Shown here: in pieces, positions 34,131 through 46,900 of the stretch
Position numbering within the stretch: the stretch's first letter is position 1
How the letters are laid out: each line of letters opens with the position of its first letter
Origin: Trichuris trichiura
Taxonomy: Eukaryota > Nematoda > Enoplea > Trichinellida > Trichuridae
Length of the DNA: 64,000 nucleotides
Direction of reading: 5' to 3'
Assembly (NCBI GenBank): GCA_037903355.1
Contig: JBAJFE010000014.1
Span: 4,960,001-5,024,000 of the forward strand
Translations under genes and position numbers: made by a program
Notes under the pieces: generated by a model
What the model was told of the DNA's origin: nothing
What the model saw: only the letters and a program-made list of their open reading frames with translations
Databases searched by the model: none

Positions 34131-35419
34131 TTATCTGACGTGATTCCATCCATTTCGGCGTCGATAGCTTGTTGGATTCCCGGAGATTGGGAGGCATACG
34201 CGTAACTAGTCTGAGCATAGATAGATTCATTGAGTAGCGGTTCAAATGCCATTAAATCATGGAGCCCACTGATTCTAGTAACGATCTCACTTGCACGGGC
34301 CATAAATCTCTTGACAGAATCAATCTGTTTGGCCTTACACCGAAATAGGGCCTGACTGAAATCCTCCGCCAGGCAAGCAGCCTGTAGGGCCTCCATATTG
34401 GCCATTTGGTTGGCTAGTGTTGTAGGAGCATATTGGACTACGTGTCCTGCATTTACCACTTTGGCCTGCCACTGAGTTGTATTTGGAGATTCCTCAGTTG
34501 TCGTCGGCAAAGTGTGAATCCTAGTTCTATCAGTGAATATCTGGGTCTCTGCTGGTGATACAGCAAGTGCAACGCTAGTCACTATCCCTTTCGTTAACAT
34601 GGCTAAAAGCCAAGGGAGACTCTTGCCAAAGTCAGACATCTCGAAAGGAGCAGAAAGCTTTTGGAGCTCTTCTATCCAAAAATTAATGTAATCAGCCTGT
34701 TCCTTGGGAATGATGGCCGGAGTGGTCCTGGTCCTCCGAAACCAGTTTTTGGCAGGTTCCTCTGTCAATATCTGAGTTACACTGGCTTCAAATAATTTCA
34801 TTCTGGATTTCCTCCATGGTCTAGAGAGAAGTCAAGTCTCACCCGTGAGACAGTTAAGTTAGGATTGGCGCAGATCAGATTGGCTAGGTAGTTGAGTTGA
34901 GAACGTGCCATCTCAACATAGGTATCTGTTTTCAGGGCGAGCTCACCAAACTGGGCAATGAATGCCCGGATTCTGTCTCCTTCATTGTGGACGTGAAACA
35001 CTTGGATACCGTGTATCGGCGGGAAACAGTTATAGTATGGCGATGCCTTTCCTTCATACGCTGTGGCCATTTCGATAGTGTAGAATGCAGCAGCTGTCCT
35101 GGGATCAGTTATGTAAGGGACGTCATAAACTGGCTGCTTTCCTATAACCTCAAAGTCAGGAAACACGATTTTGGCTTGCTGCGAAGGTCTGCAAGATGGT
35201 AGGTTTTCTCCATGCCAAAACGCTTTAGAAGATTCAACACGTACAAGCGTTGGGACATTGAAATTGTTCCCTTTTTCTCATCTTGTTTGAACTGAATCCC
35301 AAGACCATAGCTAGGTTTTCTGCTGCTTGAACATCTTCCATCTTTTGGAATCGGACAAAACGCTTTTCCATCAAGAAACTGCCTTTAATGCTGACCAGTT
35401 TGCTTGAGTGGTCCGACAT
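34115..35419 (-). pseudogene. Unrecognised broken gene, possible endogenous viral element
   Basis: Three minus-strand frames follow one another: 35419 to about 35270, about 35270 to 34798, and 34801-34115. The last two overlap as ATGA. Together they cover about 435 codons and read like one ancestral protein interrupted by two frameshifts. The first frame begins at a true ATG (MSDHSSKLVSIKG). The composition is ordinary globular protein, with no Cys clusters, membrane segments or catalytic signatures. It is not part of the Gypsy element that starts at its 3' edge. The length and the absence of introns make a coat- or nucleoprotein-like viral insertion conceivable, but I cannot name a family. 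It could equally be an unknown TE gene. Confidence 0.35.
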
Positions 35420-36659
35420 TTTTACGCTTCCGGAACCTTAGAGTTAATCGAGTGGCGATAAGTCACACAAGAGTCTCTCACCTGCCAGAAGTAAAACCGA
35501 TAAACACAGGCAAGTTCCATTTCCGCAAACGAGGACCATGTAGCACGCCTCTCGGCTCTTGCAGCTCGGCTGCAGACGAAGGCAATCCCTTCGATTCCGG
35601 CTGCAAACAACTGCCGATCCAAGCTTTGGCTTTCACCACCGCCAGCTCGAAGTTCATCCAATTGAAGATTTCAGTCTCTATCTTGTCCTGCTGAAGATGA
35701 CCTTGCAAGTCATCCTTGCACTTCCCGACACTACCAAATATGTATCGAGGAGTTCCATGGTTCGGCGAACCAGGGCACGTTGCCCAGCGCAAGCATGCTC
35801 CTTCATCTCAGAAAACAATCGTTCGACTCCGCCGTGCAAACATTCGCGCTGATTCAATAAATTTTTCGCGGACATGCTACATGTCATCAAAAAAGACCCA
35901 TAGGTACATCCGGCTCAGAGGATCAGAGATTTAAAGGCCATAATTGAACGTCCACACCATCATCTCTCGTAACCTACCGTAATCTCTTATGCGCAGGTTA
36001 CAAGGAACCTGGACATCTCTGGGTCGCGGCCGTAACATGTGCATCGTAATACTGTGCTTTCATAACCTTTGTTCCCGACAATGAAGCACACTGTTTAGCT
36101 TCACAAGCGAGTTTCAAGAGTTGACTTTGATCATCTTTTGTTTTTACAATTCCCAAGAGCTATTTTACTGCTTCAGTAACTTTGGAGTAGCATGATAACT
36201 ATAAAAAAAAGTCGGTTAAATTCTTTAAAAATATTCGTTTAGATGCTATGGAATGACAAAATTATAAATAATCTAGTTTTGGCTGTTTAGCTAATCATCC
36301 ATATCACTCAAACGTAGTCAATTCTCTTGTCTTGAGAATCATAAACCATCTACTGTAGGCATAGCGCGGTTTAGAGATCGATGACCTAAACCAGTCACTC
36401 CATTGCTGTCTATTTCGGCTTCCGTTGAATTTTCTCTACCGCGCTGGTAAGGGCTGTGCTAATGGCACCCTCATAATGCGCTATAGCTGTCTCTTTTGCC
36501 GTATCTTCCGTATAACCCACCAAACGGAGTGCCTCACAACCCATCAGTGGCATCCATCATCTACTGCATCGGCAGGATACAAAATTGGCAACGCGGATGA
36601 GATTTACATAACAAACCTCAAGCTTTAAAGTACCTCCCATTGATCATATTGCTGCTTTT
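35420..36659. other. Stretch with short open frames, no gene identified
   Basis: Minus-strand frames at 35890-35678 and 35792-35478 are open but short and unfamiliar. They could belong to the same broken gene as 34115-35419. The remainder to 36660 shows nothing I can support. Confidence 0.35.
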
Positions 36660-38194
36660 AATGTTAGCAAGCCGAGATTGTGGGACGTTTACGTGAATCA
36701 CGTGAAGTTTTTCTGTTTGGCAAGTACCATCAGCGATCATGAGAAGAAGAGGGCTACAATACTCACAGTCGTGGGATCACCTGCCTACGCGATCCTGAAA
36801 CTGCTGATGTCACCAGATCTGCCTGCAGCGAAAACGTGTGATGAACCGACGCGTACTCTGAAGAAACATTCCATGCTGCAGACTTTGATCACCCAGAAGA
36901 TTCGTTTTTCATAACCCATTCCAATTAAAAGACGAGTCGATTGCAACCTACGTTACGGAACAGCATTGTTTTCTAAAAATAGCGAGTTCAGTGGCACACT
37001 CAATGAAAGACTCTGAGGTCAACTGATTTGCAGACTTCGAGACGAGTCAGTCCAAGGCCGTTTGCTGAAACGTCCTTCGCTTATGACGAAACAGTTGAAA
37101 GGGTCAAGCAGGAGAAGCCGCCGCCATCTACGTCAAAGAACTGCATGCTTGTATGCCCTCTACCGATAACATATCGACTACCTGCCAGGTACGACGAAGA
37201 AAACCTGTGAAGACCTTTCAAAGAAAGTGAGGAACTCCAACAACAGTCATGGATGACTTGCTCCAAAGCGTTCCGAGAAATACCATTTATTCTGACGACG
37301 TATTGATTAAAGGCACTAGAGAACTCTCAGATAGATTTTGGCAAATTCTACAAGTCCTGCGCAGCATAGAACCTCACACCAAAAAAGGAAAAATGTCTGC
37401 TCCCTTACCACATCCGTTGGTTTCCTTGGGTACAGAATCAGTGTCTCTGGAATCCATCCATCCAAGTCGGAAATGGGAGGCTGCTCAGAATGCACCCATT
37501 CCCCAAAACAAACAAGAACTACAAGCATTCTTGGGACTGCTTAATTTCTGAAACAGTTTCCTCAAGGGCAATGCGACTGTTGCTGAACCGTTGCAACTTC
37601 AGCTCGATAAAGGCGCACCGTGGGTTTGGAAGATACGTTATGACATAAGCGTTATAGCATTTAAGCAACTGCTCATTTCGAAAAGCGTCTTCTTCCCTTT
37701 TGACACGTCATGTCCGGCAATACTAGCACGTGACGCATCGCCAGATGGCGTTGGGGCTGTCCTTAACCAAATTCAGGAAAATGGGACGGAAACAATAATT
37801 GGTTTTGCTGCGCAGAAGGAACGGAATTGTGCCCAAATAGATCGTGAAGCCTTGGCTTTAATTTCAGGAGTTAAGAAATTTGACCACGTTTTGTATGCTA
37901 GAGCATCGCATTCATGGCAGACGAGAAGCCTGTGTTGTGGCTATTGTCACCTTCCAAGTCGCGCCGGACACAATTTCGCCACGAATGCTTCGATGGACCA
38001 CCCTATTGAATGCCTACTCTGTCAAACTCTTTCACGAGCCAAAAGCACAACCCAGAAATGCTGATGCCCTAAGCCGTTTGTCGTGCAACGCGATGCACGC
38101 GCACATTCCAGATCCTCCAGGAGTTTTGTTCATCGGAGAACTACCCAACGCCAGTGCCAGCAATGGATATTGCTCAACTCAACGCGTCCTGTAG
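36660..38194 (+). pseudogene. Second Gypsy-type relic (gag, RT end, RNase H)
   Basis: Plus strand. 36678-36914 is gag-like (FCLASTISDHEKKRATILTV, then GSPAYAILKLLMSP). The protease and most of RT are gone. 37249-37551 resumes at the RT catalytic region (YSDDVLIKG, where the usual YLDD has become YSDD). It goes on to the FLGLLNF block, although the YLGHR-like motif lies in another frame. 37591-38064 is RNase H (ILARDASPDGVGAVLNQ, REALALISGVKKFDHVLY). A final frame holds PRNADALSRL. Multiple frame changes make it inactive. Confidence 0.8.
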
Positions 38195-38701
38195 GTAGGC
38201 CGCGTTTACAGCTGCGTAATGCCTTACCTTATCAAAGTCTCCGGTAATCTTAAAGCGCATTTTCGCCCTGTTGCTATTTTTGCTTATGCTGCACAGTGTG
38301 AAACAAGATTTTTAAAGCTATGCTACGTTGTTATGAGCTAGATGTCCGAATTTCATTTCAAAAATTTCACAAAGAAATGAAATCTAGATCTTGTTTCTCA
38401 GCCGCCTGTCCTCATACTATAAGTTTGCTGGTTATCCTGTTCTGCCCTTACCTAAGCGTAATCCTAAGCATAAGTCTTATGTTTTGGCTTAGGCTTAAGT
38501 AAGAGCAGAACAACCTGACCTCCGCCGTCACCCTCAGTAAGCAGAGAACAGGATGATCGCATGCCTGGCAGGAAAGAATTTGCATTTTCAGTGAGGCGGA
38601 TAAGTGAAAATGCGCTAAAATCTTTCGTCATTGGTACACCACCTGACATATGTTTCCACTGTTAAAAAAGCTGCTTTTCAGTAGGCGGAACAAAAATAAG
38701 G
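38195..38701. other. Spacer between the Gypsy relic and the receptor 3' end
   Basis: No gene seen. Around 38440-38510 the sequence is a short run of related TAAGCNTAAG-type words. Confidence 0.4.
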
Positions 38702-38707
38702 TTTATT
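38702..38707 (-). promoter_or_regulatory. Polyadenylation signal of the receptor gene
   Basis: AATAAA on the minus strand, about 30 bases beyond the stop codon at 38737. Confidence 0.4.
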
Positions 38708-38736
38708 CTCTGTCAGATGTGGGTGCTCCAACATGA

Positions 38737-41700
38737 TCATTCATACGAAACGCCCAGCGTGTCTTGACCAAGCGGCCGGGTTGCAACAGGTATCAGAAGA
38801 GGTAAGCGTTCATCATACAGTGGTGGCGCTTGAAGAATGATAAACAGGGAACCCATATTGAGAATTGAGAAGACAACCAGAAATAATCGGTCGATAACCA
38901 TTCCGACAAAATTCCAGTCGTTAGCAATCTGAAAAACAAAAAAGCATTAACGAGTGGAACATTGCCTTCGCTTATTCTTCAATTTTTATATCGGAAAGTC
39001 GACTTGAAGAATGCGCAAAATATTGGCAGTTCCATCGTCATTGTTATGAGGTAGCTTGTGCCAAAAAATCGTGCTCATTTGGCTTGTACTCGCAGCTTCA
39101 ACTCTGTCACTCTCTCGTGAACATAAGGCACTAACACTTTTTTAAAGTTGATCCCTTCTTTAACTGTTTCCTTCAGCTTTTCAAAACTGCTCATACCGCG
39201 TGCTCAGTGAATCAAAAAAATGCGCTGGAATGAATCGGTATCAGTTAAGAATCGGTGCATATTTTTGACCCATAGTAGCACCGGAGTATGAGCAGTCCCA
39301 ACGGGTCTTCCCCATAAATAAACAACACGTGAACAATAGTGATCATTCTTGTCAGCTTCTTGACATTCATCGAAAGCGTATATCCCTGATTAGATTGAAC
39401 AAGCACTCTATGAAAAGATGGATGAGCAGTTCTTTGGAAAAGCCACAGAAGGCAGCAAACTAAATGTTCTCAGTCAGCGAAATGAAAGAGAGCTACTTCT
39501 AATAAATTGTCAAAATTGGAAATAACTGTCGAAATGTGTCCATATATTTACGCTATTTAAGAGATTAATTGTCAGTGAGGCACGAAGAGATGAAACAACG
39601 TAAACAATTGAAGGAAACTGAATGGAGATTAAGTTAAGTCTTATCTCGACAGGAACTTTTAAAAAGTAGAGGTTCTCAGTGGTAAAATGATTTTGGGTAT
39701 ACACTGTGAGGTAGAAGAGCTTTGTCGGTCATCTTTTCGTGACGGTCCTTTCGTGTACAAGCTTGATCTGTCGTCGACGGTAAACTTTTTAATGATGACA
39801 ACGGCTGAAGCTTGAGCCCGAATGCTAACAAATACATATTGCTTAGAAACTGGTTAGATGTTGGTCAAAAAACGTGAAGTCTACGCATCCGTTACTAAAT
39901 GCCAAGTAAACAATCGTGCACTCCATAAATTGCAATTCCAGCCGGAAGCCCTGACAAAGAAGCTTTACTCAAACCTGCACATCTTAAATCAGCAATTCTC
40001 AAGGGGATGCTGGAAGTCAAAAGGGCGGTAAGGAGAGCACTAGTAAGCTGTAGATTGTGCCGTACCGTAGTGTTTGGGAATGGCCAGTGCAGAGTCAGCT
40101 GGAGTGGAAAGGTCAGCAAATTCTGGGGAAAGATACTTGCGGTAAAATCAGCGCTTTGGGCTCCCCAATAGTCCCTGTGGAATAGACATTGCAATGCGCG
40201 TGACTAAAGGGCGCTTTCTAGCTCTGGAGACGTTACCAACGTCTAGGGCCGCTGGAGAGACTCAGCGGAGCGACGGCGAAAGAAAGGTTAAGAGACTGTT
40301 CTATATAAGGGATGAACCACTCAATCTTCCACCTTTTCTCATGCTTTGCGTAGACTGAACTGGTCTGTGGAAGCTCCGTTTCGGTTGCCAGGCATTAGTA
40401 AAGTTTCTTCTGTTAAAGCATCGCCTGCCTCTGAAAGAAGTATTTAAGCAGAGGTCATGCAGCACCGTTCTTAGCCATGATTATTACTTGGAAAACGCAG
40501 CTTTTTGTTAAGACCTTGTAGAGTTTCATAACCCTTCATGGAACAACAATCCGTATGGAATTATATTTTGATTTGCGAGGAGAGCTTCTAGATGGAGCAG
40601 AGCTCCGTCATCAGCGCTGCATGTAACAACGTCTGTTCTGTATGTATAGTCTCGAAAAACCAGATATTTTACAGGGTATGAGGGCTGCGAGTTTAAGTTA
40701 AAGTTTTAAGGAATAATTCTAGAAATGTGGTGAGAAGAAACGAAGGCTCACTTGAGGAACAAGAAACATTTAACAAATAACTACGTTAGCTAAGAAGTTA
40801 ATTACCAATATGCAAATGAAGGGATGAAACGATAATACATAAATAAGATATGCGGAATCAAAACAGACATAGGTATATTTTTGTCAAAAAAACTATCAAA
40901 GCATGAGAGTGGACTTGCCACGGTGTAATTATGTACGGTATAGTTTTTCAACCTTTTTAGTGCTAGCGTTCCTGGACTTCTCCAGGGTCTCCATGAACGT
41001 CGCTAACGTGATCCAGATTTCGTAAGAATCGCTTGGCTGCCGCCTTTTGGCCGCGAGGGTTCCACTGCAGGTTCTACAGGGTTAACTGGAGAGTCTAAAG
41101 CGCCGACTCGACTGTGATTAGCTTTTTCTTATGGGTTATCGGCGTTCTGGTGTCAAAGGTCACTGTACAAATCATGGTAATACGATCTGATCTGCAGTCC
41201 AGCGTTCCTTGAGAATTACTGATATATTAATAGAACGACGTTTGTCAGGCTATTCTTCTGTCTGCTGGCCCCGAATAGCTTGCTTCTAAATACAGCCTTT
41301 TTCGCCATAGAATTGGAAAGCGCAAGCAGACTGGATTTTCCAGAAGTACTAATCATCCGGATAGGAAGCCAATTGAGGGCAATGGCCTACGGGGAGCCTA
41401 CAAACTCAGAGTTATACTAGCGTTGTGGTTTCCACTATCGTGGGCCAATTTCTTTGGCTCAGCTGACGCTATGATGGACTCAGCAGTTAATCTTTGCAAT
41501 GAGGAGTATCTCAGTGGTGAGCTTAGGCAAATCAAGAAGACTCTACCAGATGAACGTGATCCGTTTCGCCGTCTACAGGATGGTCAAAATGTAATCACAG
41601 GGTGCTGCTGAGTACTGCCAAAAGTTGACCCTTTTCTTCACACTCTGATTATACCTTCTTATGAAAGCCCAGGTGAGAAAATCAGGCGCTTAGACAGAGC

Positions 41701-43939
41701 CCAAAATTTCGAGGTCTGATTCCAGTCAAGTCTCAGTCGATTCTAAGCAGTGATAAGCTTACGACGTTCAATGAGCTTCCCTGGGCCTGCGAGATAATCT
41801 GCGACCACTCTGATTTGCGCATTAGAGAAACAGGTTGGGCTCTGCTTCAGAAATTCAAGGAACATCTCAGTGTCGCCACAAGGTGGAGAAACTGAGCATA
41901 CTGACTGGAAAAAGCAGCAGACAGACTGTGAGCCCAGAAGTTGGAACCTACTGTAATGATAAACGAGCTACACAAAAAATTGGCAGTAGTGGAGCAGCTT
42001 CGCACTATGGAGTCCCTAGGTGACCAGCTCAGTGCGAAGTTTCAAGGAAATTCATTGCGCGGTAAGGAGCTATTCTAACGTCAGTATTGTCTACGTTACG
42101 CTCAGCGCTACACGTTGCTCCTTGAAAAGGCTATTCGACGATTCACGTTTTCTGTGAAACACTTACCATGTCATCTTCTTCCATTTGGGCAAAGTATTTC
42201 CCGATGAATCGCACATCATGCAAGATGCGCAAAATTATATGACGATAAGCCCTGCGCTTATATTCTTCCATTGACTCATTTTTTCTCGGCAGGCAAGGGC
42301 TTTCGCGAAGTCCAACCTGCCTAAATTCAGAGGCAAAACGTTCTGTCAGTTTGGCTGATGCTGACTGCGACTTTTTTTCCATGAAACGGTAACCTGGATA
42401 TTCCATTAGAAGGTACCTAAAAAAAATATGCAGTGCCCAGCTGAATGGCGCAAATGCATGACTTACTTGGGCAGAACCTCTAAAAATGCTCGTCGCATCC
42501 AGTATGGCATATGATGCGTAGATGCACGTCGGAAGTGCAGATTTACGGTTACTACGCTGATGACTATGCTCAAAATTACCAACACAAGAGTTGATAAGAG
42601 GTAGCGTGCGAACATTGGTATTACGAGGCTGTTCGGTGGAATAATTTCGATTAGCACCTGAAGAAATGGTTAAAGCTTCTACAGGAATTCTCTTCAGTAT
42701 TTATCATTACCAAAAAGAAAACGGTCAGTGTTACAAGCATAGATATGGAGAAGGTTATCTTATGGTCAGATAAATAAAAGACGAGTGTGGTGCAGGTTGA
42801 TATGAGAAAGCACGGGATGATTAGGTTAACCGTATAGAAGAGGGTTTTTCTTCTAAGGCTGAAGTAGAACGTAATATCCACATATTTAGATGGTCCACAG
42901 CAGCTGGCATAGGTCACTTCATGCCTCTCGCTAGTAAGAGAGAGAAGGTCCCATTCTGCACTCCTACAATGAATGCGTTTTTAGAGCCAGGAGTCCTAAT
43001 TGGAAATCACCTGTAATAATAGGATAAATCCATTCCAACTTCCAGGAAGTGAACAGTTTTATCACCTCTCACCACTTCGATCACTCTTTCCTCAGGGAGC
43101 TGTCGCATGTCCACCACAGTGCCTATGTAAGTCCACATTCCAAATTTCATCACACATTCTTGCGTGTCATAAGGAAACCAAGTCACGTCAATCTTAAACG
43201 TTCAAAGCTTTTAATTTTGCTTTCCTGGCAGGTAAGTACAGAGCAAAAGGACTTGTATATAGCAGGGGGCTTCCAAACTACCGTGCCATCGTAGTAAACT
43301 ACAGCGTCATTGAATATGGTGATGTCAGGATCACCAGCAGCGCTAGAAATGTGAATAGATAAAATTGCTGTTTTTTGCATGAACCTACTTATTATAAAGA
43401 ATGATGTCAGGAGTCCAGAGCAGTTCAGCTGGAATGTGAACTTTCTTGATGCCTCCGTATGTTTCAGGATCCCACACTAGTTTGCTGTCGTTCCATTGCT
43501 TAAAAGTAAAGCTATCGATCATCATAGCAAGATTGGCATTAAGTACCATATCTAACCAAAGATTCGTGGTAAGCATTTGGTTTTTCTCATCCTATAAAGT
43601 ATAGTTGCTTCAGGCAAGAATGACCTGGATTCCTGAACAAGGCTTACCACATCAATTATACGGATCAAAGCGGCACCGAATTTAATGGTGAGAAGTTCAC
43701 TAGCGTTGCGCACTGGTCTTGGGATTTTGTTGTAATCATACAAAAGATCTTCGAACAGCTGCATCTGCAAGCTATTGCAGGTGGCATATTGAGGTAAACC
43801 TATTCCAGGACAATACACGCAGTTCAAAATAACCAGAGAAAAGGGAGTAAGCGTACTCATTTGCCTAATAAATAAAGAAAGGGGAACGGCATGTTTTTTT
43901 CTTACCAATGACTAGTATTAAAAGAAGAAACTGTTTCAT
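38737..43939 (-). CDS. Nicotinic acetylcholine receptor alpha-type subunit
   Basis: Pentameric Cys-loop cation channel subunit of the plasma membrane. Ten exons: 43939-43906, 43799-43648, 43591-43547, 43498-43389, 43342-43240, 43192-43011, 42963-42711, 42657-42467, 42416-42167, 38928-38737. Phases agree and the sum is 1,512 nt (503 aa). Exon 1 is a signal peptide ([12 protein letters not shown]). The ligand-binding domain has [21 protein letters not shown] and the Cys-loop (C147-C161, [15 protein letters not shown]). Vicinal cysteines C230-C231 mark an alpha-type subunit, with the spacing YASCC. M1 is about 250-273, M2 277-298, M3 307-335, M4 450-470 (MVIDRLF). The M1-M2 linker reads LSDHKITF, shorter than the usual PSDSGEK form. 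The last intron is 3.2 kb and holds a Penelope relic. It is closest in style to UNC-38/UNC-63-like or insect alpha subunits. Confidence 0.93.
40584..40614 (-). repeat. Hammerhead-like stem-loop in receptor intron
   Basis: Minus strand: CTGATGA, C, stem GGAG...CTCC, then ATCTAGAAGC. It lies in the last intron of the receptor gene, on the same strand as the gene. Confidence 0.35.
41340..41900 (+). pseudogene. Penelope-like element relic (RT end and GIY-YIG)
   Basis: Plus strand, antisense to the receptor gene, inside its last intron. A segment with [20 protein letters not shown] corresponds to the C-terminal RT region of Penelope elements. It is followed in other frames by a GEKIRRL motif and by [14 protein letters not shown], which corresponds to the ETG...F.EH part of the GIY-YIG endonuclease domain. 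Several frameshifts and stops are present. It is clearly older than the Penelope copy at 55529-57225. Confidence 0.6.
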
Positions 43940-46900
43940 GATGCCTTGTATTTTCTGTAATCAGAAGAACCTCCGTCTTGTTTGTACTTGAGCATTCGCG
44001 TTTACATGTTTCTTCGGCTTCCGTACTCATTGAAGGAAGGGTAACATGCAATTAACGCCAACGATTAAAATAGCACATGCCAGCGGCAATGGGTTCCCAA
44101 AAGCATGCGTGCAACGCGATGTGGCCTCTGGAGGCATAGTAAAGGCGAAATGTTCTTACTTCTTCCCATATCGACATACTGAACCACTTTGCCGGATCGA
44201 TTGCAAGGAGAAGCACTCACGTTACCGACAGCTGACGTTTCTGCATTGCGCGTGTCATTTCAGTTGCTATTGATCACTGCAACTGCTCACGTCATTTTAA
44301 GTCCAGCTTTTCCAAGGAAGGATATCAAGCAATAACTGACGAATTTTGTATTTCGATTATGGCACTTCAGCTGTGAATGGTTATTTGCAAGAAAACTAAT
44401 TAGAATCTAAAAAACATTTAACCTTGTTTTCTTTCAGCCTTTGAATATTTCTGTTGCATATATGCTCGGTAAGAGTAGCAAGCATAACAAAGTTGAATTT
44501 GAGGGAACAACTTGGTTGGTAACGAAAACTGAACTTATATTTCAGCACTTTCAGACATGGGCGTCCCCGTTGGGGAGAACTATGTATTCAAGGGATGAAA
44601 CAGTAACAAATCTTTTACAGCTTGAACTAGCTTTTATCCAGGGAAAATAAATGATTTAGTTTATTTGTAGAACATGCCTCCTCTAGGCCTTAGAAATTCC
44701 TCATAGCAGTATGCTGCCCTTGAGCATTAAGCGTTGTAAAGAAGAAAATATGAATCAAAACGTCCTGTGCGATAGAGCTAAAATATAATTCGCGCACAAT
44801 ATGTTTGATGACTCCATCGAAACAAAAAGAAAAAAGGAAGCAGACTAGTGCATGCAATGATTTCGATGAAAACTATTTCTGGCCAGTCGAAAAGCCAAAC
44901 AGCTAGTCTTCATCAATAGCAGTAAGGATGATTTATTGTTCATTTTTTAAATTTTTTTTGTGAAACTCCTTCAAAACACGATTCCTTTGAACCATATTTC
45001 ACTTAGGAAATGACGGCAGCATGCAAACTGAAAAAGCCGTTTTCTTCTGGTAGTGCGACTGAATACTAACGTCTTTTCTGTTTACGTTGGGATATTCAGA
45101 CTATTGAAGGCACCAGACATGTGCGGGCAGATGAAGTTTTTGAATCAGAAGCTTTGAAAAATGAGAAATTATACACGTCATTAGGTGCTATTAATGTATA
45201 GATTTTCTGACGGAAGAACAGTTGAACTATTCTGTTATAAAATCTATACATCAATACTGCCTCGTGCAATGCAAAATTTCAGGTTTTTCCAACTTTGCGC
45301 TTCAAGAACTTTATCTGTTGCTCCTCAGGCCACTAAAAAGTCAGCTTCCGCTCATGACGGACTTTAGATCACGTTTTGCGTCACAGTGAGATTTTCTTCT
45401 AATGGCACAAGCCTTTTGCGGCAACGATTCGTTCTGACGGAGTGTTTTCGACCTGTGTCAGCCAGGTACACTTAGTATGGTCAAGAAAGAGTGTGTTAAT
45501 AATTCCTTCGTTGACAGCAGCTTGGTTTCATACTTTACGTTTATAAAGATTTTTCTGTTAACATTGAACATTTTCGTTGAGCTGAAAATCCTTACAAGAA
45601 CAGAAACAAAACAACCTGCAGTGCCGACTTCGTTCGATTATCAGTGGTTAAGGAACAAACTGCGATGGATCTGCGATGGTTGGTACATGTGGCTGGCCAG
45701 GCCCAGCTGCAGCTACTGTTTTCTAAAGATATCAGATCGTTGTTCAACGCGATGGATGGGACCGTTGACCGTTTGATTTTCGGTGCCGATAAGCTTTGTT
45801 GACTAACAGGTAGCCGTATTTTCAATCACCTCAGCTGAAAAGCCGCCAAATACTTGCCCCGGAGACTTTATGGACTGCGCTTTCATAAACTTGATCAGTT
45901 GAACAAACAATCATTCTGTAGCCATTATTGCTTTGTACTAATGGAGCCTGTGTAAAATATAATGATCGGATTCGATGAAACCGTTGAAAAGTGTATCATG
46001 CTCAGCTACATAGGAGAAGCAAAGGCATAGCAGCTTTACTAAAACGCCAGCAAACATATTACTTTAGTTTTGAACGCAACGTTCACTTACCTGATAGCTT
46101 CGAGACAGTTAACAAGGATGCTTTGAAAAGGAAGAATACCAATCCACCATCCCGTTTTCAAAAAAGTTTCATATCCATAATCAGCATGAACGCAACGGTT
46201 AACACTAGAACGCACGACTAACCAAGTACAGCGGTCGACATATTTCAGCAGGAAATGCAAGACAGAACACTCCTCCATAAACTGTGAAAAAAACATGGAG
46301 TCGCATGACTGAAGTTAGCAAACGTTTGTAAGCAGAGACGCATTCCAGCAAACTCCCAACGGATAATAAAATTTGAAGAGCGTAGACGTAGACGACTACT
46401 GTGTTGTTAGAATATTTTTTGCCTTCTCTGCTGTGTTGAACAATCCACTCAGCTTATACACATTTCTAACGTTGACTACCTTATCTTATCTCCTCAAGTT
46501 TGTGGCCTCAAGATTCCACGGTTTTTTTCTATAACAGTTTTAAAAATCAGAAAGTGAAGTTCCACTTAAATGAGTACTTCATTTTTTGATTTTGCTGCAC
46601 GGATGAAAAAGCTGATATGCAAAAATAAGATTAAACTTTTTGCTGACAAATGGTGAGTACTAAGTTTCCTAATTTGCACTTACAGCATAAACAAAAAGTT
46701 CGCATCGTTTTAGTTACTAGCATCATAACTACGAAAGCCTTTGATTCAAGACAAGAGAACATTCAGGTAAAACGACATAATGAGCTGCTCACATGTGATT
46801 TGCTATGCCCACTGGGTGGCAGTGGTGCGCCAAGTAAATGCATGTTACCCTTTGCAACTATTTTACTGCAATGGAATGTTTATAACCAAAGATCTCGCAT

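Noticed and set aside
35170..35300. Copia-like reverse transcriptase fragment on the minus strand (GTISMSQRLYVLNLLKRFG)
   Set aside because: It resembles a Copia motif, but it overlaps in another frame the open frame of the unidentified gene at 34115-35419, is only about 40 codons long and has no other Copia domain nearby. Chance similarity is more likely.
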